Shown here one piece after another: positions 10,451-20,386 of a stretch of 64,000 nt of DNA. Below the pieces are notes generated by a model. The model was given only the letters and a program-made list of their open reading frames with translations. It had not been told where the DNA came from and did not search any database. The stretch's first letter is position 1. Each line of letters opens with the position of its first letter. Made by a program: the position numbers and the translations under genes. Source of the DNA: Misgurnus anguillicaudatus (lineage: Eukaryota; Chordata; Actinopteri; Cypriniformes; Cobitidae); the NCBI RefSeq assembly GCF_027580225.2, contig NW_027395283.1, forward strand, positions 6,824,501 to 6,888,500, written 5' to 3'.

Positions 10451-10968
10451 ATGGTGAATTCTTGTGTTTGTTTTGGATGCAACAACTCTTAACTTGTCTG
10501 GCCATCAGGTCCACCGATTTCCAAACAAGAAACACAAAGATTTCCGTGCTTAGATACGTTTTGTCCAGGCTTATTACACGGCTCTCTGGAATGCTTGATT
10601 CTGATTGGTCAGTTGAGACATTTGCAGGTTCGTTCTTTTCAAATAATAACCGCTCCAAAGTAATAACGCATAGCCAGACTACTTGTACGAGTAAAATTGC
10701 TCCACGCCAATAAAGATTACTGTTTGGCGCTATCTTGTGACAAACACTGGACAATCACGACAAGACACGGAGAGCTTACTGAGACTGAATTTGACAAAAT
10801 AGAGCATGACAGCTACGAAGCCAACACACAAAAAATACAGAATGGGCATTAAAACTTCTCAAAGACTGGCTAAAAGAGAAAAAATGAAGACAGACAAGTA
10901 TAAAGCAGAGGATCTTAATAAGGTATTACGATCATTTTATGCATCTGTGCAAAGTTTCGCGGAAGGAT
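10451..10968 (+). pseudogene. Decayed THAP-like plus Crypton-like coding fragment
   Basis: From ATG 10451 the frame reads MVNSCVCFGCNNS, and after a one-base shift NLSGHQVHRFPNKKHKDF, which looks like the start of a THAP zinc finger (C-x2-4-C, then HRFP). It stops at 10566, where a foreign segment begins. From about 10769 another frame reads ELTETEFDKIEHDSYEANTQ and, after a shift, a segment with WALKLLKDWLKEKK and LNKVLRSFYASVQ. That pattern matches the N-terminal helical (SAM-like, DNA-binding) domain I associate with Crypton-type tyrosine recombinases and KIAA1958-like proteins. No catalytic domain follows. At least two frameshifts and a stop make it non-functional. Whether the two pieces belonged to one protein is uncertain. 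Confidence 0.5.
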
Positions 10969-11065
10969 AAAAATGTTAATTTAAAACAAATATGCCAATA
11001 AAATGTTTCAAATTCATATTCATGTCCGGTTTTTGTCTTATGTGACAAGTAGCCGTGTAATAAGC
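10569..11065. repeat. Inverted 15-mers bracketing a repeat
   Basis: The word gcttattacacggct at 10569-10583 recurs inverted at 11051-11065. The left copy continues into 'ctggaatgcttgattctg', a sequence style I recall from common cyprinid repeats. The interval includes the Crypton-like fragment, so either one element carries it or the two ends belong to separate repeats. Confidence 0.45.
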
Positions 11066-11206
11066 GGGATAATGTAGAGGCAGCCGGTAGTTATCGGGTA
11101 AATAAGCCCCTTCAGTGTGATACAAGACCCTCCGCTTCGCGACGGGTCCTGATCACACTGTCGGGGGTTATTTCCTGATAACTACCGGCTGCCTCTACAT
11201 TATCCC
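11066..11206. repeat. Near-perfect palindrome (MITE-like)
   Basis: The arms run from 'gggataatgtagaggcagcc' (11066 onward) to its inverse ending at 11206. Pairing continues inward through the 'cggtagttatc' and 'cagtgtgat' blocks to a centre near 11138 ('cgcttcgcga'). Total 141 bp. It could fold into a long hairpin. It abuts the inverted 15-mer at 11051-11065. Confidence 0.85.
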
Positions 11207-11619
11207 TTACAAAGAGAAGCAATTTCGCTGCCTCCACGTGACAATAAAAGATCCTTGTAACAATGACTGTATTATGAACGGCATATTCCCGTCCTAACCT
11301 GAACAGTAACTGCTTTCATACACGTACTCCGCGGTACATGCGAGCTCATTTACATAATGTCTGTTGAAAATACTAAGAGGGGAGTAGTATAACAGCCGGC
11401 TAAGTTTGGAATTCCAGCTGGCCGGTTATGTTGTTCAGATATAACGTTACAGCCCAAACGCTTGACATCTGCAGAAGTGGAACATGCGAACACCTAGGTC
11501 TGAAAGCAGTTACTGATTAAAAATCAGCTAGCGATTTCTACAAAATTTCTCAATAAACTATGTTGTGCAGAAATGCACAGAATTTCCAGACGGTCACAGA
11601 TGTAAGCTATAGCCTACAG
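11207..11619. other. Non-coding stretch
   Basis: No gene. The last eight bases (11612-11619) are the left copy of the target duplication of the following hAT MITE. Confidence 0.4.
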
Positions 11620-11812
11620 CAGAGGTTCTCAACTCTGGCCCTCGAGATCCACTTTCCTGCAGACTTTAGCTCCAGCCCTGATCAAACACACCTGAGCAAG
11701 ACAATCAAGCACTTCAGGAATACCAGAAAATTGCAAGCAGGTGAGTTTGATCAGGGTTAGAGCTAAACTCTGCAGGAAAGTGGATCTCGAGGGCCAGAGT
11801 TGAGAACCTCTG
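11620..11812. mobile_element. hAT MITE with perfect 8-bp target duplication
   Basis: A 193-bp foldback element starts CAGAGGTTCTCAACTCTGG and ends with its inverse. The arms are over 70 bp ('ctcgagatccactttcctgc' and so on). GCCTACAG flanks both sides (11612-11619 and 11813-11820). Size, termini and the 8-bp duplication mark it as a non-autonomous hAT. The open frame at 11560-11760 is an accident of the repeat. Confidence 0.95.
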
Positions 11813-12151
11813 GCCTACAGCATTCATTTAAAATCTGGGATCTAAATTAATTATTTTAAGACACATGTTGCTGGCTTAGTTGGTGACAATCTACATGGAT
11901 GCTTGAAAAACAACAGCAAGTCGACAGCAACATTGCTAAATATGATTTATTAAAGATACTGCAATGTGATAAACATGGAGATAACGTTAGCCACAATTAG
12001 CTATAGCCTGTGGTCACTCACCAAGACACCTGCCCAATTCTCCAACGATTCTCCTCACACCACAACTCTATCTCTCTCCTCTGTCCATTTACCCTTCCCC
12101 TTAACTCTGCCTGACCCCTCTCAGGCCTAGGGGGCTCGTAATTATACGGTA
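11813..12151. other. Non-coding stretch before the Penelope-like element
   Basis: No gene recognised. The pyrimidine-rich run around 12030-12120 precedes the first open frame of the Penelope-like element and may be its 5' non-coding part. I find no hammerhead-type core here, unlike at 26181. Confidence 0.4.
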
Positions 12152-12631
12152 ATGGACCATCGTGCGAAGAAACAAAAGTGTGAAATACAAAATGAGATTG
12201 TAGAAGTTAAATCCAAAATCTTCGGTGAACATTCTTCTGAACATAGACTTCCCTTTGAAACAAAATTGAAAGAAGATTTGAACAGACTTTCTGAGTCTAT
12301 TAAAGAATAGAAGTTATTCAAATTTAAACGTGATCAGAAAGATTACCAAGAAGGAAAGGTCTATACGTGGAATGAAAGATCTAATAAATCCTATCAGACC
12401 CGAAGAGTGAGGTCAGTTTCATTCAACATACCCAGTAGCGACGATGACGAAAGATCACATTCTGGAACTACACAATTGAGGATGTCACCAAATTTTTTAG
12501 ACCTCAGGCGCAATGGGGATGCTCTAAAGAAAAGAAGAGGCGAAATGGGACAAGAAGGGGACGGACGAATAAAACATCGAACAGCTCCAGAGGGGGTCCG
12601 AACCAGGAACCAACTGAGACGGAGACTGTGA
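12152..12631 (+). pseudogene. N-terminal region of the Penelope-like element, interrupted
   Basis: From ATG 12152 one frame runs to a TAG at 12308-12310 and then stays open in the same frame to TGA 12629-12631. The second part contains FKRDQKDYQEGKVYTWN, a charged segment of the kind found upstream of RT in Penelope-like proteins. The downstream RT frame overlaps its last four bases in another phase. I infer that the protein was once continuous and that this copy has one stop and one frameshift ahead of RT. It could instead be a separate small ORF. Confidence 0.55.
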
Positions 12632-14880
12632 TTAATATATCCAATAAAGTCCTTTCCCCCGATTGTATTTCGGTCCTTGAAAAAGGCCTTACATTTGCTC
12701 CTACATATTCGGCACAACAATTTCAAACCAAAGTAGATTTGTTTCGTTTTTTTCGTAATTTACATCTTAAAGCATGGTATCACAATAATCGTGACTCTAT
12801 AGACAAATCTACGGAGATCGGAGTTACCCCATTTAAACCGAAGTCTACTTTTTTCCCAAAGAGTTCTAATGCGACCCTCAACACTTATATTAATAAAGTC
12901 ACATATGATGTGGATTGTCTTTTTACAAATCAACGAAAACCCAGGCATTACAATCTTACAAGACAGGAATCCACAGCATTGAAGTGGCTATCGGATAATA
13001 CAGAAATCATTGTGAAACCTGCCGACAAAGGTGGTGCTGTGGTTGTGTGGGGGACAGAACAATACATTCAAGAAGGACTCCGACAACTTACCAATCCTGA
13101 GTACTATTCAGCTCTTACAGTAAATCCCTTGGATCATATGATCGGTCAACTTAAAGATCTTTTATCTACAGCCAAGGATAATAATTGGATATCGCAAAAG
13201 GAATTTGATTTTTTATTTTGTAAAGACCCTCGGATTCCATCATTCTATATGCTACCCAAGATTCATAAGAATTTAAAGACTCCACCAGGTAGGCCCATAA
13301 TAAGTGGGAATGCATCACTGACTGAACCAGCTTCACAGTATGTAGACTTTTTTATAAAACCATATGTATGTAAACTGCCTTCTTTCATCCAAGACAGTAC
13401 TCATGTGCTAAATATGATCTGTGATTTAAAGAATGTAGGTGAATCATTGTTGGTAACAATGGATGTTGAATCACTGTATACTAATATTGATCATTCTGAG
13501 GGTTTGGAGGCGACGCAACATTTTTTAAGTGATCGATCACCAGAGAATACGCCACCCACTTCTTTTATTTTACAATTGATGAAATGGATACTTGAGAATA
13601 ATGTATTTCTATTTTTGAATATATTTTACAAGCAGGTTAAAGGTACAGCGATGGGCGCCTGTTTTGCACCCAATTATGCAAACTTATTTTTGGGTTTGTG
13701 GGAAGAGAAATATATTCTCTCAGCTAATAATCCTTTTCTTGATAAAGTGGTTTTGTGGGGCAGGTACATTGATGATGTTTTATTGATTTGGTCAGGTTCT
13801 GAGTCTGAATTGCATTTGTTTCACAAGTACATTAATGGGATAAATCCTAATTTAAAATTGAGCCTGGAATATTCTTTGTCTGAGATCAATTTTCTCGATC
13901 TTAAAATTACTAAAGACGTCAATGGTGATCTACATACTTCGATTTTCAGAAAATCAACAGATCGAAACACCATACTTAGGGCGGATAGTTTTCATCCATC
14001 TTGGTTGAAAGAAAATATTCCATACGGCCAGTATCAAAGACTGAAACGTATTTGTGATGTACAAAGTGATTTTGAATTTCAACTGCAAGACATGACAAAT
14101 AGATTTCAACAGAGAGGTTATGAACCACAGACTTTAACAAAGGCAACAGAAAGAGTGAAATCTATGGATAGGCAACAATTATTGAGAAGAAGTAAAGTAT
14201 CACGTTCTAATAACTCTAATCGTGTCTATTTTTCAACAACATATAGCGCTGAGGCCATTCGAATTAAACACATCATCAATTCTAATTGGAACATTTTAGA
14301 AAGCGACAGCATGCTCTGTACAATTTTTTCAGAAAAGCCTATGGTAAGTTACAGACATCCACCGTCGATACGGAATAAAGTTGTACGTAGTTACCTTCCG
14401 GCGCCTGAGAAAAAAACATGGCTTACCTCGTTAACCGGTAATTTTAAATGTGGAAAGTGCAGACATTGTGACAATATGGTGAAAACTAATACGTTTACAG
14501 ATGTGAATTCTGGTAAAGTGTATTCTATTAGTTCTTTCATCAATTGTAATACTTCTCATGTAATATATAGATTAGAATGTGAATGTGGGCATTTTTATAT
14601 TGGTCAAACAAAAAGGAAATTACGGTTAAGAGTTGCAGAGCATAAGTATGCGATCCGGACAAAAAACGTGCTGTACCCCATGGCGAGACATTATATTGAG
14701 GCGGGTCATACCTGTGAGTCTTCTTTAAAAGTTATTGGCATTGAATCCATCCCCTGTACAATAAGAGGGGGAAATAGATTAAAGCGGCTTCTACAAAGAG
14801 AAACGTTTTGGGTCTATACACTTAAGAGTATGGAGTTTCCTGGTGTTAATGAAGAAATTGACTTTTTGCCTTTTTTGTAA
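12628..14880 (+). CDS. Penelope-like element reverse transcriptase with GIY-YIG endonuclease
   Basis: A 750-codon open frame with no internal stop. RT blocks in order: KPADKGGAVVV (130-140), FYMLPKIHKN (206-215), GRPIISGNASLTEP (221-234), TMDVESLYTNI (278-287, motif A with D279), VKGTAMGACFAPNYANLF (337-354, motif B), RYIDDVLLIW (379-388, YIDD active site) and NFLDLKI. A Cys cluster (C608, C611, C614) precedes a GIY-YIG-type nuclease: VIYRLECECGHFYIGQTK at about 645-662, then RLRVAEH. In Penelope-like elements these domains drive target-primed reverse transcription. No ATG begins the frame at 12628; the start shown is the left limit of the open frame, and an upstream ORF overlaps it out of phase, so a frameshift here is likely. 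The end (TAA) is followed by an A-run and AT-rich sequence. Confidence 0.93.
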   Translation: MINISNKVLSPDCISVLEKGLTFAPTYSAQQFQTKVDLFRFFRNLHLKAWYHNNRDSIDKSTEIGVTPFKPKSTFFPKSSNATLNTYINKVTYDVDCLFTNQRKPRHYNLTRQESTALKWLSDNTEIIVKPADKGGAVVVWGTEQYIQEGLRQLTNPEYYSALTVNPLDHMIGQLKDLLSTAKDNNWISQKEFDFLFCKDPRIPSFYMLPKIHKNLKTPPGRPIISGNASLTEPASQYVDFFIKPYVCKLPSFIQDSTHVLNMICDLKNVGESLLVTMDVESLYTNIDHSEGLEATQHFLSDRSPENTPPTSFILQLMKWILENNVFLFLNIFYKQVKGTAMGACFAPNYANLFLGLWEEKYILSANNPFLDKVVLWGRYIDDVLLIWSGSESELHLFHKYINGINPNLKLSLEYSLSEINFLDLKITKDVNGDLHTSIFRKSTDRNTILRADSFHPSWLKENIPYGQYQRLKRICDVQSDFEFQLQDMTNRFQQRGYEPQTLTKATERVKSMDRQQLLRRSKVSRSNNSNRVYFSTTYSAEAIRIKHIINSNWNILESDSMLCTIFSEKPMVSYRHPPSIRNKVVRSYLPAPEKKTWLTSLTGNFKCGKCRHCDNMVKTNTFTDVNSGKVYSISSFINCNTSHVIYRLECECGHFYIGQTKRKLRLRVAEHKYAIRTKNVLYPMARHYIEAGHTCESSLKVIGIESIPCTIRGGNRLKRLLQRETFWVYTLKSMEFPGVNEEIDFLPFL

Positions 14881-15029
14881 AAAAAAAAAAACAAATTATT
14901 TATTTACATCTCTGTTGTGTTGTAAATGATGAAATTGATTTTTTCCTATTTTGGTATTTTCTTTTATATACTTGGTTTCTTGTTTATTTACTTAATTTAC
15001 ATTTGAGTGTGATTTGAAATGTGGATATA

Positions 15030-15560
15030 TAGTCCAGGCAAACTAACTCATTTTGGAGCAAAAAATAGAAGTAATTGTAAAAGAATTTTTTTCAGCCTAG
15101 ATCATTTCTATGAGGTGTCCAGAACAACATACTAAAAGTCCTAAGAAATCCTAGTTGAGGAAATATGTTAATTTCTCATCAATCCGAAATGTGTGCCAAT
15201 AAGGCCAGACTACAATACACCCCAATGGGGCTATTTTTTTCCTTTACTCCTATCAAAATGAAACTTTACACAATGAAAGTACCCATGAAAAGTAATTTTT
15301 TTTGTATTACAAGTTGCTTTGAAAATTAAATTTAATATGCAAATGAGCTATACACTAATCGAATATGCCCAAAATACACCCAAAAGTAACTTTTTGGTAT
15401 TACAAGTTTCTTTTGAAATGAATTTGAATATCCACATGAGCTTTACACTTATTTAATATGTCCTAATTTGCATAGACAGAAACACCATTCATATGTTTGA
15501 TAAATATATCAGCCCAATGTTCATCCAATCATCTGCGGCTTTTAAACTGGCCTCTAACCT
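15030..15560 (+). repeat. Left arm of a ~525-bp inverted repeat pair
   Basis: This arm begins TAGTCCAGGCAAA and matches the reverse complement of 25546-26068 almost throughout. Landmarks include 'gaggtgtcca', 'ccaataaggccagactacaa', 'gccccattgggg' in the partner, 'gaaactttacacaatgaaag', 'cagaaacaccattcatatg' and 'gttcatccaatcatc'. Differences are small indels and substitutions. ATATA lies outside both arms, a possible but low-complexity 5-bp target duplication. The arm starts 150 bp after the Penelope-like stop codon. Confidence 0.9.
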
Positions 15561-16157
15561 GAAAACTGCCTGGCTTGGTAGTTCCTGCCAGCTGTATAAC
15601 CCCCGCCGGTATAATCTTCAGGGTCACGGAGGAACACAAGCCTGAACAGAAGGGGAGGGTTGTGTTTTTTTGTGTGTGTTTTTGTTTTGAATTTTTTTAA
15701 TGTTTTTTATCCAGCCTGGATCCTAAACCCCTTCTCTGTGGCTTTTGGTTCGGGCACCCCCATATCATTTCCTGGTTTGTTCTTTACTTGGTTCTTCCCC
15801 TCTGGGTTATATTCATATGATAAAATTGCCTCACTAAAGCAATCTGAATTGCAGCACTAGCAAAATCTGTACAATTTAAATGCATGTTAAGTTAGAAAAT
15901 AGATCAACACAGTAAATCATTAACAAAACACAAGAAAGACTGATACCTTTTTTCTTAAGGTCACTAGTATAACAGCATAAATGTACCTGAGGTTTCCTTG
16001 CAGCATTGATATGGGTAAAAAAATTGCATTGCAAAATACATTCATTACAATGCAGTGCAATTGGCCATTTATTTTGTTGGGGCACTATTATGGGTCAGTG
16101 CTGAAACAATTTATATAAAATCCTCTTATGTTTCAGAATTGAAATGACATTTTTATT
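15561..16157. other. Interior of the inverted-repeat unit, no gene recognised
   Basis: T-rich with two short open frames (15660-15860 on +, 15876-16085 on -) that show no domain. It may be what remains of the original interior left of the L1 insertion. Confidence 0.4.
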
Positions 16158-18340
16158 AAGAATGTGTAATTGGGTCATAACTTTATTAAATGGATCCAGT
16201 TGCTTTACTCTAACTTGAAGGCCACAATGGTCGTGAATGGTACCACTTCAACTCCGTTCAGTATAGGGAGGGGTACAAGACAGGGATGCCCTCTCTCGCC
16301 CCTGCTTTTCGCTTTGGTAATCGAGCCCCTTGCAGAGCTTATTAGACAAAGTAAAAATTTCCACGGCATTACATTGGGTGAAACTAATCATAGAGTTTCA
16401 CTATATGCTGACGATGTTCTAATATTTATGCTTAAACCAGAACAGTCCATACCAACACTTCTGGACTGCATTTCTTTGTACAGTAGTCTTTCTGGCTATA
16501 AAATAAATCTCTCTAAATCCATTGCATTACCTTTAAATCTCCCTTCACTAGATCATCTAAAATTAATATCTCCTTTTCAAATATCAGAGGAAGGCTTCAG
16601 ATATCTAGGAATCTTTATTACAGCCTCACTTAGTGATCTTATAAAAAACAATTACACCCCACTTACAGAAATAATCAAGACTAACTTGAAAACATGGTGT
16701 CTACTTCCAATTTCATTTCTGGGCAGAATAAATGTAATAAAAATGAATGTTCTTCCCAAATTGTTATACTTATTTCAATCTATACCTAGTTATTTACCAA
16801 GTTCTTTTTTTAAGGATCTTAACAAACACCTCTCAAAGTTTATCTGGAATAACAAATTGCCCCGTATAAAACTCTCAAAATTGCTTAAGCCAAAAGATAG
16901 GGGTGGGATAGCTCTGCCAAATCTGCAATTGTACTATTGGGCAGCCCAGATAAAAAATATGATCACATGGAGTACAGAGAGAACAAACTCTATTTGGTAT
17001 AATATGGAATCATCAATTTGCACCCCATTTCCAATTAAATCTTTACCTTTTATCAAAAAGTATACTAAGATTAAAAAAATTTCTGAACATTTTACCACAG
17101 CGAACACTCTCCGAGTTTGGAGAGATGTTAAGACATACTTAAAAATTCCCGCCTTCCTTTCCTTATCCTCTCCAATTTGTTTTAACCCTGATTTTCCTTT
17201 AACATTGCAAAATATTGGCCTCTCAACATGGCTAAAGCTGGGAATATCCCAACTATCTTGCTTATTTACAGAGGGTATTTTAAAATCTTTCCAGCAAATT
17301 GTGGATCAATACAAAGTTCCAAAGTCAGATTTTTATAAATATCTCCAGTTACGTCATTTTTTGAAAACAATTGTAGATAAAGGGGAGCTGAACATGCAAA
17401 TAACTGCTATTGAGGACCTTTTACAAAACCCAATTGAGTTAAAGGGATCGATATCAAAGATATATGACATTCTAGTTAATAACTGCATCTCAAGCCTTCC
17501 AGCACTTAAGGCAGTATGGGAAAAAGACACAGGCCAGCCTATTGAGGGAAATGACTGGGATGTCGTATGCAAGAATGTATACCCTAAATGCACTTCTCTT
17601 GGGGTGCATGAGCTCAACTTTAAATTTTTTAATAGGGTATATTTTACACCAATGCGTATTAAAAAGATGTTTGCCAATACCTCAGGCCTGTGCTTTAAGT
17701 GTAACAAACATAAGGGCACTGTCATTCATTGTTTTTGGTATTGTGACAAAATATTGCCTTATTGGAAAAAAGTGCATCATGTATTGAAAGATCTCTCTGG
17801 AGTGAACTTTGATATGACCCCAGCAGTATACCTACTTAATCTTAAGGTGAATACTCTGTTTAATAAAAAAACAACGCAGTTATTTATCATCTTGGTATAT
17901 CTAGCAAAGAAATGCATCTTGTTACTTTGGTCCGCTTCACAGGCTCCAACCCTTAAAATGTGGATATCACAAATTGCCACACTATTACCTTTTGAAAAGC
18001 TCACTTATGATAAACAGCAAAAATCTGAACAATTTTGGCTGCTCTGGTCTCCCCTTTGGGAATATATGAAAAGGTTTTAGGAATAATTATACATATCTTT
18101 TTTTCTTTCTTTTCTTTTTGTCCTTTATCCCATACTTACAACTTTTGGAATGTTGTGAGGCGGGGTTGATGTTTCGGGGTTGTGTGTTTCTAATTCCTTT
18201 GGCTTTTTTTACTTTTCCCTGTATCTACCTTTTTTGTTGTTATTTTCGCTTGTTTTTTCGGATTTTCTTGCCACTGTTTTAGTTGTACTTGGCACTGCTG
18301 TATCCTGACACTGTTGCTATCAATGTAATTCTATGGGCAA

Positions 18341-18379
<39 letters not shown>

Positions 18380-18390
18380 ATGTGTAATTG
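16158..18390 (+). mobile_element. 5'-truncated L1-type LINE with 15-bp target duplication
   Basis: AAGAATGTGTAATTG occurs at 16158-16172 and again at 18376-18390, directly after a run of about 30 A. Between them lies the 3' part of an L1-like ORF2 and a T-rich 3' UTR. 5' truncation, poly(A) and a target duplication of this length are the signature of target-primed reverse transcription. The right duplication ends three bases before the left end of the DIRS element. Confidence 0.95.
16170..18080 (+). CDS. L1-type ORF2 C-terminal part: partial RT and Cys-rich tail
   Basis: The frame is open for 636 codons from the truncation point to a natural-looking TAG. It enters inside RT: NGTTSTPFSIGRGTRQGCPLSPLLF is motif B and SLYADDVLIF the active-site block. 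Motif A is missing because of the 5' truncation. The C-terminal half is of the L1/Tx1 style, with a Cys-His cluster (CFKCNKHKGTVIHCFWYCD, near residues 510-530). There is no own start codon or promoter; the apparent Met at 16170 spans the insertion junction. The frame is intact only because the insertion is fairly young, so expect no function. Confidence 0.88.
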   Translation: MGHNFIKWIQLLYSNLKATMVVNGTTSTPFSIGRGTRQGCPLSPLLFALVIEPLAELIRQSKNFHGITLGETNHRVSLYADDVLIFMLKPEQSIPTLLDCISLYSSLSGYKINLSKSIALPLNLPSLDHLKLISPFQISEEGFRYLGIFITASLSDLIKNNYTPLTEIIKTNLKTWCLLPISFLGRINVIKMNVLPKLLYLFQSIPSYLPSSFFKDLNKHLSKFIWNNKLPRIKLSKLLKPKDRGGIALPNLQLYYWAAQIKNMITWSTERTNSIWYNMESSICTPFPIKSLPFIKKYTKIKKISEHFTTANTLRVWRDVKTYLKIPAFLSLSSPICFNPDFPLTLQNIGLSTWLKLGISQLSCLFTEGILKSFQQIVDQYKVPKSDFYKYLQLRHFLKTIVDKGELNMQITAIEDLLQNPIELKGSISKIYDILVNNCISSLPALKAVWEKDTGQPIEGNDWDVVCKNVYPKCTSLGVHELNFKFFNRVYFTPMRIKKMFANTSGLCFKCNKHKGTVIHCFWYCDKILPYWKKVHHVLKDLSGVNFDMTPAVYLLNLKVNTLFNKKTTQLFIILVYLAKKCILLLWSASQAPTLKMWISQIATLLPFEKLTYDKQQKSEQFWLLWSPLWEYMKRF

Positions 18391-18411
18391 ATTGTTCCCT
18401 TTCAGTCGGTC

Positions 18412-18590
18412 ACTACGACGTCACGTCGTGACCGACGAATTGGGAACCGCTTCGCGGGTGACCTATCTACTTCGAGAACTATCAAAAACGCCAATGAACT
18501 TGGCATGCAGGTATTTGCATAATGCCGGCGCCGCCCCGCCAGGTGCGTATATAAGACGCAGGTGCATAATACCAAATCAGCTTTATTGCT
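18412..18590 (+). repeat. DIRS copy 1 left inverted terminal repeat with TATA box
   Basis: Contains the palindromic 'cgacgtcacgtcgtgaccgacg' region (only part quoted), the block 'cgccgccccgccaggtgcg' and TATATAA at 18548-18554, about 370 bp ahead of the gag-like ATG. It is a likely promoter. The inverted copy lies at 24525-24697. Confidence 0.8.
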
Positions 18591-18921
18591 TCGAAGCCGG
18601 CAGACATCTGCTCACGAGAAGCTATTTTCTGAAACTGATCTTCGTAGATCCTGTTCTGTGGGAAGAAAAAGATCTCAGCTTGCTGAAGTTGGTTGGGCAA
18701 AGACACCTCAGCGGAGGCTCGCAGTGTTTTTTCTCCACCCTTTCTCTCTCTCTCTGTCTCTTTAATTTAGGACTTGAGTTCGAGTGAGTGCGTTGCCTCT
18801 CCCTGTGTGTTTCACCAGCTTGCACAAAGAGTGATTTCCTAAAAGAGCAGCACGTTTGAGCTTTGTGTCTTTTTAAAGACAGCCACTCATTCGTGTCACG
18901 GTCGGGGTCGTCTTTTTAAAG

Positions 18922-20370
18922 ATGGATTTCCGTCCGTGCTCCGTTTCTGGATGCGGTGTGTTCATCGCCCCCCAGGATGGCCACAAGCGTTGTCTTTCGT
19001 GTCTGGGGCTCCAGCACGCAGAGGCAGCGTTGCGTGATAGCTCATGCCCCATCTGCGAGGGCATGACTATGGCGGATTTGCGGAGACGGGTGTCGTTCCT
19101 CTGGCAACGGCTCCCGCCTTCCCAGTCTGGTGCTGCTAAGGGCGCAGCTACCAAATTGGCGAAGGATGATCTCCGTATAACGGTGCTGGGTCGGTCTGCT
19201 GGTTCGTCCAGCAGCTCCCAGCGCCCTGATCCGTTGCCAGCGGAGGTCCCGATGGAGACGAGCGGCCCGTGTTCTACGGTGTCCTCGCGCTCTGTCGAGC
19301 CTCCACCTGACGCGATGTCCACCGTAACGTCGGAGGGGGGGTTGTCAGCCTCGGACGTCGATCCGGATCCGCTCCCGCCTTCGGGCCAGGTTGCGGGTCC
19401 TGCGTTCGAACCTGAGATGGCAGCCATGCTCGCTCGGGCGGCGGAGGCGGTCGGCTTGGAGTGGACTAAACCTCCCCCACCTGAACCGTCCCGCCTCGAT
19501 GATTGGTTCTTCGGGGGTGCCAGGGCTTTTCAGTCCTCGCCCCCGGTGCCTTTCTTCCCCGAGGTGCATGAAGAGCTGACGCGGTCGTGTAAAACCCCGT
19601 TTTCTGCCCGGAACCGGCCGTATCAGCCTTCACCTCTCACCTCTCTCGAGGGTGGGGATGCCAAGGGGTACACTGGTATCCCGTCAGTGGAGCGCCCGGT
19701 CGCGATGCAGTTGTGTCCGGCCGGTGTCGCTTCCTCCTGGCGGGACCAGCCTACTCTCCCCTCACGGGCCTGTAAGCAGTCTTCGGCGCTGTCCGGTGCT
19801 GCTTACAAGGCTTGTGGGGAGGCAGCCTCTGCCCTGCATGCCATGGCATTGCTGCAGGTTCACCAGGCTAAGGCTCTGAGGGACCTGCACGCGGGAGGTC
19901 ACGACTCGGCGGAGTTCTCTGAACTACGTGCGGCCACAGATCTGGCGCTTCGTGCGACCAAGGTCACCGCACGCGCCGTCGGGCGTGCGATGTCTACCCT
20001 GGTAGTCCAGGAACGCCATCTCTGGCTGTGTCTGGCGGACATGAAGGACGCCGATAAAACCCGGCTCCTGAATGCTCCGGTTTCCCAGACCGGCCTGTTC
20101 GGCGAGACGGTCGAGGAGTTTGCGCAGCAATTCTCCGCGGCCAAGAAGCAGACTGAGGCCATCGCTCAGATCATGCCACGTCGGAAGCGTCCTGCGCCCG
20201 CCCCATCCACGTCGGCACCTCAGCCTGCTCCTCGCCGAGGGCGTCCTGCGGCGGCCGCCTCCGTTCCTCCCCGGGGCTCTTCTAAGAAGCGAGGAACCGG
20301 TCGTCAGCAGCCCGCCCCGCCCGCTCAGCCCGCTTCAAAGGGTGGTAAAAGAAGATCTAAGCGGCCCTGA
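18922..20370 (+). CDS. DIRS ORF1, gag-like protein
   Basis: 482 residues. Near the N terminus a Cys/His cluster (C24, C27, H32, C42, C45; RCLSCLGLQH ... CPIC) resembles the small zinc-binding motif in fish DIRS ORF1 proteins. The middle is Ser/Pro-rich, then helical with many Ala and Arg around 290-400. The tail (about 425-482) is Pro-, Ala- and Lys/Arg-rich and likely binds nucleic acid. ATG 18922 is the first in frame, about 370 bp after the TATA box. The stop at 20368-20370 lies 16 bases before the likely RT start. The function, a structural or nucleic-acid-binding protein, is inferred by position. Confidence 0.85.
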   Translation: MDFRPCSVSGCGVFIAPQDGHKRCLSCLGLQHAEAALRDSSCPICEGMTMADLRRRVSFLWQRLPPSQSGAAKGAATKLAKDDLRITVLGRSAGSSSSSQRPDPLPAEVPMETSGPCSTVSSRSVEPPPDAMSTVTSEGGLSASDVDPDPLPPSGQVAGPAFEPEMAAMLARAAEAVGLEWTKPPPPEPSRLDDWFFGGARAFQSSPPVPFFPEVHEELTRSCKTPFSARNRPYQPSPLTSLEGGDAKGYTGIPSVERPVAMQLCPAGVASSWRDQPTLPSRACKQSSALSGAAYKACGEAASALHAMALLQVHQAKALRDLHAGGHDSAEFSELRAATDLALRATKVTARAVGRAMSTLVVQERHLWLCLADMKDADKTRLLNAPVSQTGLFGETVEEFAQQFSAAKKQTEAIAQIMPRRKRPAPAPSTSAPQPAPRRGRPAAAASVPPRGSSKKRGTGRQQPAPPAQPASKGGKRRSKRP

Positions 20371-20386
20371 GACGGGCGACCTAGAG

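Noticed and set aside
18873..19427. 184-codon minus-strand frame
   Set aside because: Shadow of the GC-rich DIRS ORF1.
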